From Thermoanaerobacteraceae bacterium (GTDB taxonomy: Bacteria > Bacillota > Desulfotomaculia > Desulfotomaculales > Ammonificaceae), in assembly GCA_030016455.1 (NCBI GenBank), contig JASEJH010000045.1, forward strand, positions 1,565-8,771: a stretch of DNA of 7,207 nucleotides, in the 5' to 3' direction. Below the pieces are notes generated by a model. The model searched no databases. It saw nothing but the letters and a program-made list of their open reading frames with translations, and was not told the origin of the DNA. Below, piece by piece: positions 1 to 6,518 of this stretch (within the stretch, counting starts at the first letter, position 1; every line of letters starts with the position of its first letter). Position numbers and translations under genes: made by a program.

Positions 1-19
1 ATTATTACAACCCAAATCC

Positions 20-47
20 GACGACTGACCTCTGACGACCGACGACC
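20..47. repeat. Heptamer direct repeat tract, GACGACC type
   Basis: Four consecutive 7-base units on the plus strand: GACGACT, GACCTCT, GACGACC, GACGACC. They begin two bases after the dapF stop codon on the transcribed strand. Bases 1-19 beyond the tract show no gene. The tract is a direct repeat and forms no obvious hairpin. Confidence 0.7.
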
Positions 48-49
48 AT

Positions 50-886
50 TTAGCCTTCCGGCCACTCGCCGCGGAAGACTTCTGCGGCCGGACCGGTCAT
101 GTAAACGTGATTATCCTCCGCCCAGACGATGAACAACTCCCCTCCCGGAAGCTCCACCCAGGCCTCCCGGCCGCATAAACCGTTCAACACGCCGGCCACA
201 ACCGCGGCACAGGCACCCGTACCGCAAGCCAGGGTTTCACCCGCACCCCGCTCCCATACCCGAACCCGGATCCTGTCCGGGGTAAGCACCTGGACGAATT
301 CCACGTTGGTCCGCCGGGGGAAGGCCGGATGATGTTCAATCTTCGGCCCGATAATCGACGGGTCAACGGACGATACGTCGGGGAGAAAAATCACACAGTG
401 CGGGTTGCCGAAAGAAACCGCGGTGATCCGGAAAGTCTTTCCATAAACCGTCAGGCTTTCGTCAACCACACGGCCGGGCGGACCCGCCATCGGAATCTGC
501 TCCCGCTCCAGCACCGGCTCTCCCATGTCCACTTCCACTTCCTTTACCCGGCTTACCTCAAAACGCAACCGCGGCCTAATAATCCCGGCGCCCGTTTCTA
601 CCTTCAGTTCCGGCCGCCGTACCAACCCGCTTTCAAAGGCGTACTTCGCTACGCAACGGATGGCGTTGCCGCACATTTCCGCCTCCGAACCGTCGGGGTT
701 GAAGATCCGCATCCGCAGGTCGGCTTTCGCCGACGGCAGGATAAAAACCAGCCCGTCCGCCCCGATGCCGAAGTGCCGGTCACACACCCGCCGGGCCAGC
801 TCTTCTGGGTCCGAAACCACCTCTTCTGCCTGGACCACCACGAAGTCGTTTCCTAAACCATGCATCTTGATAAACCGCAACCCCAT
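50..886 (-). CDS. dapF: Diaminopimelate epimerase
   Basis: DapF interconverts LL- and meso-diaminopimelate without cofactor, feeding lysine and peptidoglycan synthesis in the cytoplasm. The 278-residue protein has normal family length and both catalytic cysteines: C72 in EMCGNAIRC and C221 in [10 protein letters not shown]. Other substrate-binding landmarks are MHGLGNDFV (8-16), [14 protein letters not shown] (62-75), SFGNPHCV (158-165), RRTNVEFV (191-198) and WERGAGET (211-218). It ends with the family-typical VFRGEW and four more residues. The ATG at 886 has a GGGGGG run directly against it. The TTG at 880 would place that run six bases upstream and give the more typical start [10 protein letters not shown], so the true start may be two codons later. 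The gene is 17 bases after the peptidase stop. Its stop is followed at once by a 7-base repeat tract. Confidence 0.97.
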   Translation of the reverse strand: MGLRFIKMHGLGNDFVVVQAEEVVSDPEELARRVCDRHFGIGADGLVFILPSAKADLRMRIFNPDGSEAEMCGNAIRCVAKYAFESGLVRRPELKVETGAGIIRPRLRFEVSRVKEVEVDMGEPVLEREQIPMAGPPGRVVDESLTVYGKTFRITAVSFGNPHCVIFLPDVSSVDPSIIGPKIEHHPAFPRRTNVEFVQVLTPDRIRVRVWERGAGETLACGTGACAAVVAGVLNGLCGREAWVELPGGELFIVWAEDNHVYMTGPAAEVFRGEWPEG

Positions 887-903
887 CCCCCCGCAAATGA
901 GCG

Positions 904-2028
904 TTACTGGTTCCCCGCAAGCCGGATTAGCTCCAGAAGGAGCCTCGCCGTGCTTATGAGGTCAGCAACCGCAATTTCCTCCTCGGTGGTGTGCACCTTT
1001 TCCATTCCCGTCGCCAGGTTGACCGCCGGAATTGCGCGGGCGTTCAGGATGTTCGCGTCACTGCCGCCCCCGCTCTGGGTCAAGGACGGTTCCAGGCCGC
1101 AGCGGCGCATCGCTTCCTGGGTGAACCGGACCACCGGTGCATCCGCCGAAAGGTCAAACCCCCGGTAAAGCAGTTCCACGTTCGTCTCTACCCGTGCTCC
1201 TGCCTTCCGGGCCGTCTCCTCGAGTATCCGGCAGATCAGATCCGTGTGCGCCGCCCGGCGCTCCTCTTTTAGGCTCCGTACCTCGCCTTCCAGATAAACC
1301 CTATCCGGCACAATGTTTACCGCCTTGCCGCCGCTGATGAGCCCGATATTCGCCGTGGTTTCCGGGTCAATCCGCCCCAACTTCATGGCGGCAATTGCCT
1401 GCGCCGCCACGTAAATGGCATTAATACCGGCCTCGGGATTGACGCCGGCATGGGCCGCCCGCCCGTAAACTGTAGCGGTAAGCTTATCCTGGGAAGGCGC
1501 CCGCACCACGATCTCCCCCGGCCGCCCCGCAGCGTCCAGGACAAAGCCGTAATCGGCCTCGATTTCGCGGCCGAGGGCCTTGGCCCCGATCAGACCGGTC
1601 TCTTCGCGGACGGTGAAAACCACCGTAATCCCACCGTGTTTCAGTTTTTGTTCCCGCACCACCCGGAGGGCTTCCAGAACGGCGGCAATGCCCGCCTTGT
1701 CGTCCGCACCCAGGATTGTATCTCCGGCGGAACGCACGATCCCGTCCGCTCCAACCACCGGTTTGACCCCTCTTCCGGGCTCGACGGTATCCATATGGGC
1801 GCAAAAAAGAAGCCGCGGTCCGCCCCCAGCGGGCGGAAGCTGCGCGATGATGTTACCGGCCGTGCCGTTGCCGAAAGCGCCGGCCCCGTCTTCCCGCACC
1901 TCCAGCCCGAGGGCGCCGAGCTTTCCCTTTAAAAGGTCGCACAGCTGCCGTTCCTGCCCGGACACACTGTCGACCTGAACCAGTTCTAAAAACTCACTCA
2001 GCAACCGCTCCCGGTTGATCAACCCCAA
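904..2028 (-). CDS. Peptidase T-like M20 family metallopeptidase
   Basis: This 374-residue protein is a full M20 dizinc aminopeptidase of the peptidase T-like group (TIGR01883 type; B. subtilis YqjE is related). Metal ligands are visible: H78 with catalytic D80 in [10 protein letters not shown], bridging D109 in [12 protein letters not shown]142/E143 in [11 protein letters not shown]165 in FVLDAAG, and H346 in KVHTTEEE. The lid domain lies at about 180-290, including [14 protein letters not shown]. It should remove N-terminal residues from short peptides in the cytoplasm, or act on a related amide. The first codon is TTG (2028). A second TTG two codons later (2022) has AAGGGG seven bases upstream and may be the true start, giving 372 residues. 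No in-frame ATG exists before the upstream stop at 2068-2070. It follows the korC repeat region and precedes dapF by 17 bases, suggesting co-transcription with dapF. True tripeptide specificity is not shown by sequence. Confidence 0.9.
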   Translation of the reverse strand: MGLINRERLLSEFLELVQVDSVSGQERQLCDLLKGKLGALGLEVREDGAGAFGNGTAGNIIAQLPPAGGGPRLLFCAHMDTVEPGRGVKPVVGADGIVRSAGDTILGADDKAGIAAVLEALRVVREQKLKHGGITVVFTVREETGLIGAKALGREIEADYGFVLDAAGRPGEIVVRAPSQDKLTATVYGRAAHAGVNPEAGINAIYVAAQAIAAMKLGRIDPETTANIGLISGGKAVNIVPDRVYLEGEVRSLKEERRAAHTDLICRILEETARKAGARVETNVELLYRGFDLSADAPVVRFTQEAMRRCGLEPSLTQSGGGSDANILNARAIPAVNLATGMEKVHTTEEEIAVADLISTARLLLELIRLAGNQ

Positions 2029-2029
2029 A

Positions 2030-2038
2030 CCCCTTTCC
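2030..2038 (-). promoter_or_regulatory. Ribosome binding site of the M20 peptidase gene
   Basis: GGAAAGGGG on the minus strand precedes two in-frame TTG codons. Its last G is one base before the first TTG (2028) and seven bases before the second (2022). The spacing therefore slightly favours the second TTG as the start of the peptidase. Confidence 0.5.
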
Positions 2039-2080
2039 AGACTGTTCTCCGTCCGTAACCTCAGAATTCAGCTCCGGCGT

Positions 2081-2129
2081 CAGAATCCAGAAGCCAGCAA
2101 TCAGAATCCAGAAGATAGAAACCAGAAAT
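2081..2129. repeat. Heptamer direct repeat tract, CAGAATC/CAGAAGC type
   Basis: Seven consecutive 7-base units on the plus strand: CAGAATC, CAGAAGC, CAGCAAT, CAGAATC, CAGAAGA, TAGAAAC, CAGAAAT. A lone related word, CAGAATTCAG, sits at 2062-2071. The tract fills most of the gap between korC and the peptidase gene and is the opposite-strand counterpart of the tract at 2170-2204. Confidence 0.75.
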
Positions 2130-2134
2130 AGAGA

Positions 2135-2170
2135 GGAAAAAAAGAAGCAAGCTAAATCTCCTTTTCTTTC
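2135..2170 (-). terminator. Possible weak hairpin between korC and the peptidase gene
   Basis: On the minus strand a 13-base purine arm, GAAAGAAAAGGAG, and a pyrimidine arm, CTTCTTTTTTTCC, are separated by ten bases. They pair at 12 of 13 positions, two of them G-U. The structure starts at the korC stop codon and is nested inside the larger inverted heptamer repeat. It is AU-rich and followed by only a mixed pyrimidine stretch, so it could be a weak terminator, an mRNA processing site, or chance. Confidence 0.25.
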
Positions 2171-2786
2171 ATTCTGGCTTCTGAATTCTGAATTCTGAAT
2201 TCTGACCCCATACTTTATTCATAGCCTTCATCCTTTCTTTTGTTCCCGCCTCCCGGGCGATCCGCGCCCCTTCTTCCAGCGCGCGCAGGTTGGCCGGGAT
2301 CAGGTGGTGCCGGCGCGGCGGCAGCACTTTTGCCAGTGCCTCCCCAGCTTTACCCAGGGAAGCCACCCGCGTGAGCTCCAGAAAAGCACCGAGCATCACG
2401 TTGGCCGCCACCTGGACATTGCCGATCCCTTCCGCGATCTCGTTCGCCCGCACCGCAAGCGCCCGCACATCCGCCCGGACAGGCCGCCGGTTGATCAGGG
2501 AGGCGTTATAAATAATCAGGCCGCCCGGCTTCACTGCGGGTTCGAACCGGTCAAGCGACGGCCCGTTCATGGCGATCAGAGTGGTGGGTTCCACCACCAG
2601 GGGTGAACTGATCGGGGCGTCGGAGACCGTTACCCCGCAGTTGGCCGTGCCGCCGCGCATTTCGGGCCCGTAAGACGGTATCCAGGCCACGTGAAGGCCT
2701 TCGGCCAGCGCCGCGTAAGCCAGAAGCATGCCGGTTGACAGGATGCCCTGCCCTCCGAAACCGGCCAGGAGAACTTCTTCCAACAT
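2169..2786 (-). CDS. korC: 2-oxoacid:ferredoxin oxidoreductase gamma subunit
   Basis: This 205-residue gamma subunit starts [19 protein letters not shown], with the family glycine motif GFGGQG at 9-14. It continues with IPSYGPEMRGGTANC (36-50), which includes the conserved SYGPEMRGG core, and ends its conserved part near IPANLRALEEGAR (163-175). The family binds the CoA-side partner surface and completes the alpha-beta-gamma-delta enzyme. The start is the ATG at 2786, which shares TAATG with the beta stop and has GGAGG about ten bases upstream. The frame is open further upstream inside korB, but that extension ([10 protein letters not shown]...) is not family-like. Odd feature: the tail after residue 180 is not conserved as far as I can judge, and the last 11 residues (QNSEFRIQKPE) are direct translation of a CAGAATT heptamer repeat, so the stop codon was probably set by repeat insertion. 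Confidence 0.9.
   Translation of the reverse strand: MLEEVLLAGFGGQGILSTGMLLAYAALAEGLHVAWIPSYGPEMRGGTANCGVTVSDAPISSPLVVEPTTLIAMNGPSLDRFEPAVKPGGLIIYNASLINRRPVRADVRALAVRANEIAEGIGNVQVAANVMLGAFLELTRVASLGKAGEALAKVLPPRRHHLIPANLRALEEGARIAREAGTKERMKAMNKVWGQNSEFRIQKPE
2170..2204 (-). repeat. Heptamer direct repeat tract, CAGAATT type, inside the korC 3' end
   Basis: Five consecutive 7-base units on the minus strand: CAGAATT three times, then CAGAAGC and CAGAATG. They are read as the last 11 codons and part of the stop codon of korC. The units match those at 2081-2129 but on the other strand, so the two tracts form an imperfect inverted repeat. Confidence 0.8.
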
Positions 2787-3559
2787 TAACTTATTTCCTC
2801 CGGCACCTTGAATTTGCCGAGCGGGTAAACGGGAATCATTTTTTCCTCCACCCACCGGAGCGCGTCGGGAGGCGCCAGACCCCAGTTGGTCGGACAGGCG
2901 GAAAGAACCTCCACGAGCGCGAATCCCAGCCCGTCAAGCTGCACCTTAAAAGCCTCCCGGATCGCCCTCTTCGCCTGCAGGATGTGCTTGGGTGAATGTA
3001 CGGACACCCTGGCAACATAAACCGCCCCGTCAAGCGTTGCCATCAGCTCGGCCACTTTTAGCGGGAAACCGGCAACGGACACCTCCCGTCCGGCAGGTGT
3101 CGTGGTCGTCTTCTGCCCCAGAAGGGTGGTGGGCGCCATCTGCCCGCCGGTCATCCCGTAAACGGCATTATTGACAAAAATCGTCGTGAACCTTTCGCTC
3201 CGGGCAGCCGCGTGGACAATTTCGGCGGTCCCAATGGCCGCCAGGTCGCCGTCGCCCTGATAGGTAAAAACGACGCGATCCGGGAGCACCCTTTTTACCC
3301 CGGTGGCCACGGCGGGGGCCCGTCCGTGTGCCGCCTCGATCATATCGCAGTTGAAATAGTTGTAAGCGAACACGGCGCACCCCACCGGGCAGATACCCAC
3401 GGTTTTTTCCAGCACCCCGAGTTCATCCAGCACTTCGGCCACCAGGCGGTGGATGACGCCGTGGGAGCAACCCGGGCAGTAGTGGAAAGGCGTATCCGTT
3501 AAGCCCCTGGTGCGCCGCCACGAAACCGCCGCCTTCCGCCTTCCGCCTTCATCCTTCAT
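2786..3559 (-). CDS. korB: 2-oxoacid:ferredoxin oxidoreductase beta subunit (thiamine diphosphate-binding)
   Basis: This 257-residue protein holds the thiamine diphosphate site and cysteines for an iron-sulfur cluster. After an odd basic N-terminus it shows [14 protein letters not shown] (C28, C31), [10 protein letters not shown] (C57, C61), the cofactor motif [11 protein letters not shown] (G102-D105) closed by NN at 130-131, [12 protein letters not shown], and ACPTNWG (C222). This order is typical of the 2-oxoacid oxidoreductase beta subunit. The ATG lies three bases after the alpha stop and inside a 7-base repeat, so the first ~12 residues ([12 protein letters not shown]) are repeat-encoded and look added to the normal family start near TRGLTD. 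The likely Shine-Dalgarno, GAGGGG in the last alpha codons, is 12 bases upstream, which is long. The end carries GGAGGAAAT, which serves the gamma gene, and the stop overlaps that ATG as TAATG. Confidence 0.92.
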   Translation of the reverse strand: MKDEGGRRKAAVSWRRTRGLTDTPFHYCPGCSHGVIHRLVAEVLDELGVLEKTVGICPVGCAVFAYNYFNCDMIEAAHGRAPAVATGVKRVLPDRVVFTYQGDGDLAAIGTAEIVHAAARSERFTTIFVNNAVYGMTGGQMAPTTLLGQKTTTTPAGREVSVAGFPLKVAELMATLDGAVYVARVSVHSPKHILQAKRAIREAFKVQLDGLGFALVEVLSACPTNWGLAPPDALRWVEEKMIPVYPLGKFKVPEEIS

Positions 3560-3565
3560 CCTTTA
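3531..3565 (-). repeat. Heptamer direct repeat tract, TGAAGGA/GGAAGGC type, across the korA-korB junction
   Basis: Five consecutive 7-base units on the minus strand: TAAAGGA, TGAAGGA, TGAAGGC, GGAAGGC, GGAAGGC. The first unit contains the korA stop codon TAA, the first and second units together give the korB ATG, and the rest encode korB residues 2-10. Both gene ends are therefore made of repeat sequence. Confidence 0.8.
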
Positions 3566-4624
3566 TTTCAGCCCCTCCCAGATTTCCCGCGCTCTGGCCG
3601 CTACCTCCGCCACGGTCGTCAGCATGCCGCCGGTGCGCCCGTAAAAATAAACCGGCCGCCGCCCGCAAACCGCCAGCCGGACATCTTCCACCATTTGCCC
3701 CGCATTCATTTCTACCGTCAGGAAGGCTCTGGCTTTCCCGGCAGCCCGCTCAAAGGCGCCGTCGGGAAACGGATAGAGGGTGATGGGCCTCACCAGTCCC
3801 GCCGGAATCCCTTCCGCCCGCAAACGGTCAACCACCGCCTTGGCGATTCGCGCCACCATTCCAAAGGCGGCGAGTACGAGTTCCGCGTCCTCCATCCGGT
3901 AGTCTTCCCAGCGTTTTTCCTCTTCCGCCATCTGCCGGTACTTCGCCTGCAGGCGCAGGTTCACCTTTTCCAGTTCCTCCGGCTCGATGTAGAGCGAGTT
4001 GATGATGTTCCGGGTCTTCCGCCCGGCGGTGCCGGTGGTGGCCCACGGTTTCGGCGGCAGCTTGACTTCGGGCGCCGGCCCGAGTTCCACCGCCTCCATC
4101 ATCTGACCGAGAATGCCGTCGCCGACCACCATGACCGGATTTCGATACTTGTCGGCCAGGTCGAAGGCCAGTCCTACCAGGTCAAGTACTTCCTGTACCG
4201 ATGCAGGTGCCAGAACCAGCAGGCGGTAGTCTCCGTGCCCCCCGCCCTTGACAGCCTGAAAATAATCCGCCTGGGAAGGAGCGATGTTGCCCAGGCCCGG
4301 CCCTCCGCGCATAATATTGACGATCACGCAGGGAAGCTCCGCGCAGGCGATGTAAGAGATCCCTTCCATCATCAGGCTGATCCCTGGGCTGGAAGAGGAG
4401 GTCATCACCCGTACCCCCGCAGCCGCGGCGCCGTAAACCATGTTGATGGCGGCAATTTCGCTCTCCGCCTGGAGGTAAAGCCCGCCGACCTCGGGAAGAC
4501 GCCAGGCAAGGTAATGGGGCAACTCGCTCTGCGGTGTTATCGGGTAGCCGAAGAAAAACCTGCAGCCGGCCCGGATCGCACCCTCCCCGAAGGCTTCGTT
4601 TCCCTTCATTAAAATCTTATTCAC
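3563..4624 (-). CDS. korA: 2-oxoacid:ferredoxin oxidoreductase alpha subunit (KorA/VorB family)
   Basis: The alpha subunit works with beta to bind thiamine diphosphate and decarboxylate a 2-oxoacid, forming acyl-CoA and reduced ferredoxin. Using the GTG at 4624 gives 353 residues beginning [20 protein letters not shown], the usual family start. The open frame continues to a TTG at 4651, but GGGGAAGG just upstream of the GTG favours the shorter form; an ATG at 4609 is also possible. Landmarks are GYPITPQ (26-32), [20 protein letters not shown] (51-70) with E54 near the cofactor site, [17 protein letters not shown] (75-91), [50 protein letters not shown], and a C-terminal domain with RPITLYPFP. 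The sequence is closest in my recollection to proteins annotated VorB (2-oxoisovalerate), but KorA (2-oxoglutarate) cannot be excluded. The stop lies three bases before the beta start, inside a heptamer repeat tract. Confidence 0.93.
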   Translation of the reverse strand: MNKILMKGNEAFGEGAIRAGCRFFFGYPITPQSELPHYLAWRLPEVGGLYLQAESEIAAINMVYGAAAAGVRVMTSSSSPGISLMMEGISYIACAELPCVIVNIMRGGPGLGNIAPSQADYFQAVKGGGHGDYRLLVLAPASVQEVLDLVGLAFDLADKYRNPVMVVGDGILGQMMEAVELGPAPEVKLPPKPWATTGTAGRKTRNIINSLYIEPEELEKVNLRLQAKYRQMAEEEKRWEDYRMEDAELVLAAFGMVARIAKAVVDRLRAEGIPAGLVRPITLYPFPDGAFERAAGKARAFLTVEMNAGQMVEDVRLAVCGRRPVYFYGRTGGMLTTVAEVAARAREIWEGLK

Positions 4625-4838
4625 CGGCGCCTTCCCCCCGTAAAACCGCAATCGCCACGTCAGGGCAAATTAAAAAGCAAAAGCCACAACCGTTGCATTT
4701 TTCAGCCTCGGTGATGCCCGCCGGATGAAAGCCATGACTGTTTACCTCGGGAGACAGGGCGATGATCTTTTTGGGGCAAACGGTTACGCAGAGTTTGCAA
4801 CCCTTACAGCTTTCCTTGTCAAACAAAACCCGGGCCAC
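4617..4838 (-). CDS. korD: 2-oxoacid:ferredoxin oxidoreductase delta subunit (2x[4Fe-4S] ferredoxin)
   Basis: This 73-residue protein has two complete CxxCxxCxxxCP clusters, C11/C14/C17/C21 and C48/C51/C54/C58. That is the bacterial-type 2[4Fe-4S] ferredoxin pattern and the usual size of the delta subunit of four-subunit 2-oxoacid oxidoreductases. It would carry electrons from the catalytic alpha/beta core to external ferredoxin in the cytoplasm. The start is a GTG with a strong GAGGAG eight bases upstream. It is the first gene of the cluster, ahead of alpha, beta and gamma, and overlaps alpha by eight bases if alpha starts at its GTG. A stand-alone ferredoxin would look similar, but its position directly upstream of alpha makes the subunit assignment firm. 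Confidence 0.9.
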   Translation of the reverse strand: MARVLFDKESCKGCKLCVTVCPKKIIALSPEVNSHGFHPAGITEAEKCNGCGFCFLICPDVAIAVLRGEGAGE

Positions 4839-4846
4839 AAAAGCAA

Positions 4847-4852
4847 CTCCTC
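4847..4852 (-). promoter_or_regulatory. Ribosome binding site of korD
   Basis: GAGGAG on the minus strand ends eight bases before the GTG at 4838. It supports this non-ATG start as the beginning of the ferredoxin subunit, and is the best Shine-Dalgarno sequence I see in the oxidoreductase cluster. Confidence 0.7.
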
Positions 4853-4986
4853 ATCACGGTCGCCAGCGTCAAAACCCTTTGCAGAACCTCCGGCAATCCA
4901 CCTTATTCCTGAAAATAACGCCGCCGGCCGCCGACTACTAAATGGTAACGCTAATTTCTTCGTCATCCACAGTTAAAAATCCTCTT

Positions 4987-5814
4987 TTACCCGCGTCTGC
5001 CAAGACGGTCCAGGAAGTCAAGCACCCGGTTCCGCGCTATTATCTGCGTTAAGGAATACTTTTCCGTCAAAAGATGCAACACCATCAGGCCGACAAGAAT
5101 GCCCAGTCGCGCTTCAAGCGAAAACATCCAGGCCGAGGTCGCCCCAACCACCGCCCCCAGAGTGTTTGCCCCGGCATCCCCCATCATCGCCTTCGCCTGC
5201 AGGTCGTAAGGCAGAAACGCAAGCACCGCTCCCCCGACGACCCACAGCAGGTAGAGCTCGGGTCTGCCCCAGGCCGCAGCTGTGAGCACCACGGCCGCCA
5301 GCAGGAACACCTTCCCCGCCCGTCCAGGCCGCAGGTCGAACAGGTTGACCGTGTTCACCCACAGGGCCACCAGGAAAGCGTTCAGAACCCCTTCCCCTAC
5401 CGGGTCGCCCGGTAAAAACAGCAGGAGGCTCCCCGCAAACGTAGCAATGCCCTTCAGTGCCCCGGTCGTGAGTTCGCCGCGCAGGAGCCGGCCGAAATGG
5501 CCTTTAAACCCTGAAACCCGGCGGGACCCCCAGGCGTCGTCGATCACGCCCACCAGGGTGGTAAGGGCCGTCAGAAACAAAAGTCCCAGGAGCTTCCGCT
5601 CTTTAAGACCGGCCGGTGGGAAAAAATAAGCCACCAGCATCCCGGCGAGAAGCGCGAAGAAGAAGACGGTGCCGCCTCCCACAGGAACTTCCTGACCCCG
5701 GTAATTCGGCCGCACCGCACCGCCGCTGACCAAAAGCCCCAAAAAGGCCCGGCAACAAACCCGGACGGTCAGGAAGCCAACCGCCAGGGCTAAAAGCGGG
5801 AGGCAGTACTGCAT
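4987..5814 (-). CDS. MraY/WecA-like family 4 glycosyltransferase (polyprenyl-phosphate phosphosugar transferase)
   Basis: This 275-residue integral membrane protein has about eight to nine hydrophobic segments. Family landmarks are in order: NYRGQEVPVGGG (37-48), like the substrate-loop motif of MraY; the Mg-binding Asp pair in GVIDDAWGSR (D92, D93), followed by FKGHFG; VNTVNLFD (153-160); and GDAGANTLG (212-220). Members transfer a phospho-N-acetyl sugar from a UDP donor to undecaprenyl phosphate at the cytoplasmic face. It is shorter than true MraY or WecA (about 320-360 residues). The usual NxxDGxDGL motif reads NLFDLRPGRAG, and the C-terminal His-rich loop is missing, so it is unlikely to be the housekeeping MraY. 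I chose the ATG at 5814, which forms TGATG with the GT2 stop and has AGGGTGA about eight bases upstream; a TTG one codon earlier is possible. Pairing with the GT2 and MctB-like genes suggests one envelope-glycan pathway. The exact substrate is unknown. Confidence 0.82.
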   Translation of the reverse strand: MQYCLPLLALAVGFLTVRVCCRAFLGLLVSGGAVRPNYRGQEVPVGGGTVFFFALLAGMLVAYFFPPAGLKERKLLGLLFLTALTTLVGVIDDAWGSRRVSGFKGHFGRLLRGELTTGALKGIATFAGSLLLFLPGDPVGEGVLNAFLVALWVNTVNLFDLRPGRAGKVFLLAAVVLTAAAWGRPELYLLWVVGGAVLAFLPYDLQAKAMMGDAGANTLGAVVGATSAWMFSLEARLGILVGLMVLHLLTEKYSLTQIIARNRVLDFLDRLGRRG

Positions 5815-6518
5815 CAACCGGTCACCCTGCCCAACCTGCCCGGGCGCCGGGACTCCCAGAAAAGGCGGCCCAAGGTCAGCAGCACGTCCCGGAACTGACG
5901 CCCCCGGTGCAGGAATCCGCTGAGATCGCGGCCCGTCTCCCGGTGGTGCATCGGCAGGGAAATCTCCCGCACCCGGTAGCCCTCACGGGCCGCCCTGACG
6001 GTAAGGGCAACCTCAACGCCGTAACCTGAAGCAAAAGGAAGCACAGCGGGGAGAACCTTCCTGGAAAGCGCCCGCTGCCCGGAAAGCGGTGCCTGCACCT
6101 CCAGGCCGGTAAAATACCGGATCCCGAACCGGGCCAACCCGCGCACCAGGCCGAACCCCCCTTTCTTATTCGGAGGAGGAAAGTGCGCCACTGTCATATC
6201 GGCTTCGTCGTGCAGCACGGGAAGGATGAGTGCGCGCGCCGCCGCGGCTGTTTCCCCCAGATCGGCATCGAGCAATACCACCACGTCCCCCGCAGCGGCT
6301 GCCACACCCTGGTTCAAAGCCCCCCCCTTGCCGCTGTTACGGGGAAGTCGAATCACTTTCGCCCCGGCAGCTTCGGCCGCCTGGGCCGTCCCATCCGTCG
6401 AAGCATCGTCGACGACAATCAATTCGGTGACCTCGGGTATCCTCCTGGCCGCCGCGACCGTCACCGCCACGCGCGCCGCTTCGTTATATGCCGGAATAAC
6501 CACCGTTACTGCTTTCAT
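5814..6518 (-). CDS. Family 2 glycosyltransferase (GT-A fold, DPM1-like)
   Basis: This 234-residue protein is a complete GT2 catalytic domain. It opens with the nucleotide-sugar binding strand VTVVIPAYNEA (residues 4-14), then IVVDDASTDGT (34-44), the loop RNSGKGGALNQG (60-71) and the metal-binding DAD motif in VLLDADLG (D84, D86). The acceptor half contains APLSGQRALS (143-152), GYGVEVAL (165-172) and HHRETGRDLSGFLHRGRQF. I see no convincing membrane segment, so it is probably a cytosolic or membrane-associated enzyme that moves a sugar from a nucleotide donor to a lipid or small acceptor. The ATG start overlaps the upstream MctB-like stop by four bases. The stop TGA overlaps the ATG of the membrane transferase downstream by one base, so the three genes look translationally coupled. 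Donor and acceptor cannot be read from sequence. The compact single-domain form resembles dolichol/polyprenyl-phosphate mannosyl- or glucosyltransferases, and glucosyl-3-phosphoglycerate synthase-like activity is an alternative. Confidence 0.88.
   Translation of the reverse strand: MKAVTVVIPAYNEAARVAVTVAAARRIPEVTELIVVDDASTDGTAQAAEAAGAKVIRLPRNSGKGGALNQGVAAAAGDVVVLLDADLGETAAAARALILPVLHDEADMTVAHFPPPNKKGGFGLVRGLARFGIRYFTGLEVQAPLSGQRALSRKVLPAVLPFASGYGVEVALTVRAAREGYRVREISLPMHHRETGRDLSGFLHRGRQFRDVLLTLGRLFWESRRPGRLGRVTG

Noticed and set aside
1..49. A 14-codon frame (ATG directly after the dapF stop) through the GACGACC repeat.
   Set aside because: It is simply the translation of the repeat and has no ribosome site of its own.
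329..856. Plus-strand open frames opposite dapF (329-856 and 525-959).
   Set aside because: Their translations are low-complexity shadows of dapF, which has all catalytic residues on the minus strand.
1450..1932. Plus-strand 160-codon frame opposite the M20 peptidase gene.
   Set aside because: It is a shadow of a gene whose metal ligands are all visible on the minus strand.
2061..2150. A 29-codon minus-strand frame from a TTG with AAGGAG seven bases upstream, encoding a hydrophobic peptide with LLDSD repeats.
   Set aside because: It is mostly translated heptamer repeat. The good ribosome site makes it worth recording, but nothing else supports a gene.
2062..2204. The repeat region considered as a CRISPR array.
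   Set aside because: The units are 7 bases and contiguous, with no spacers and no cas genes nearby.
3695..4612. A 305-codon open frame on the plus strand antisense to the alpha subunit gene.
   Set aside because: It mirrors a strongly conserved gene in GC-rich DNA, its translation is rich in His, Arg and Pro with no recognisable domain, and it has no supporting context.
4784..4966. A 60-codon minus-strand frame in the gap before korD, running into korD.
   Set aside because: It lacks a well-placed ribosome site, overlaps a certain gene in another frame, and resembles no family.
4938..4970. A 10-codon frame (GTG start, VDDEEISVTI) just after the membrane transferase, with AGAGG ten bases upstream.
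   Set aside because: It is too short to judge. It could be a leader or a gene remnant, but there is no attenuator-like structure or codon bias to support it.
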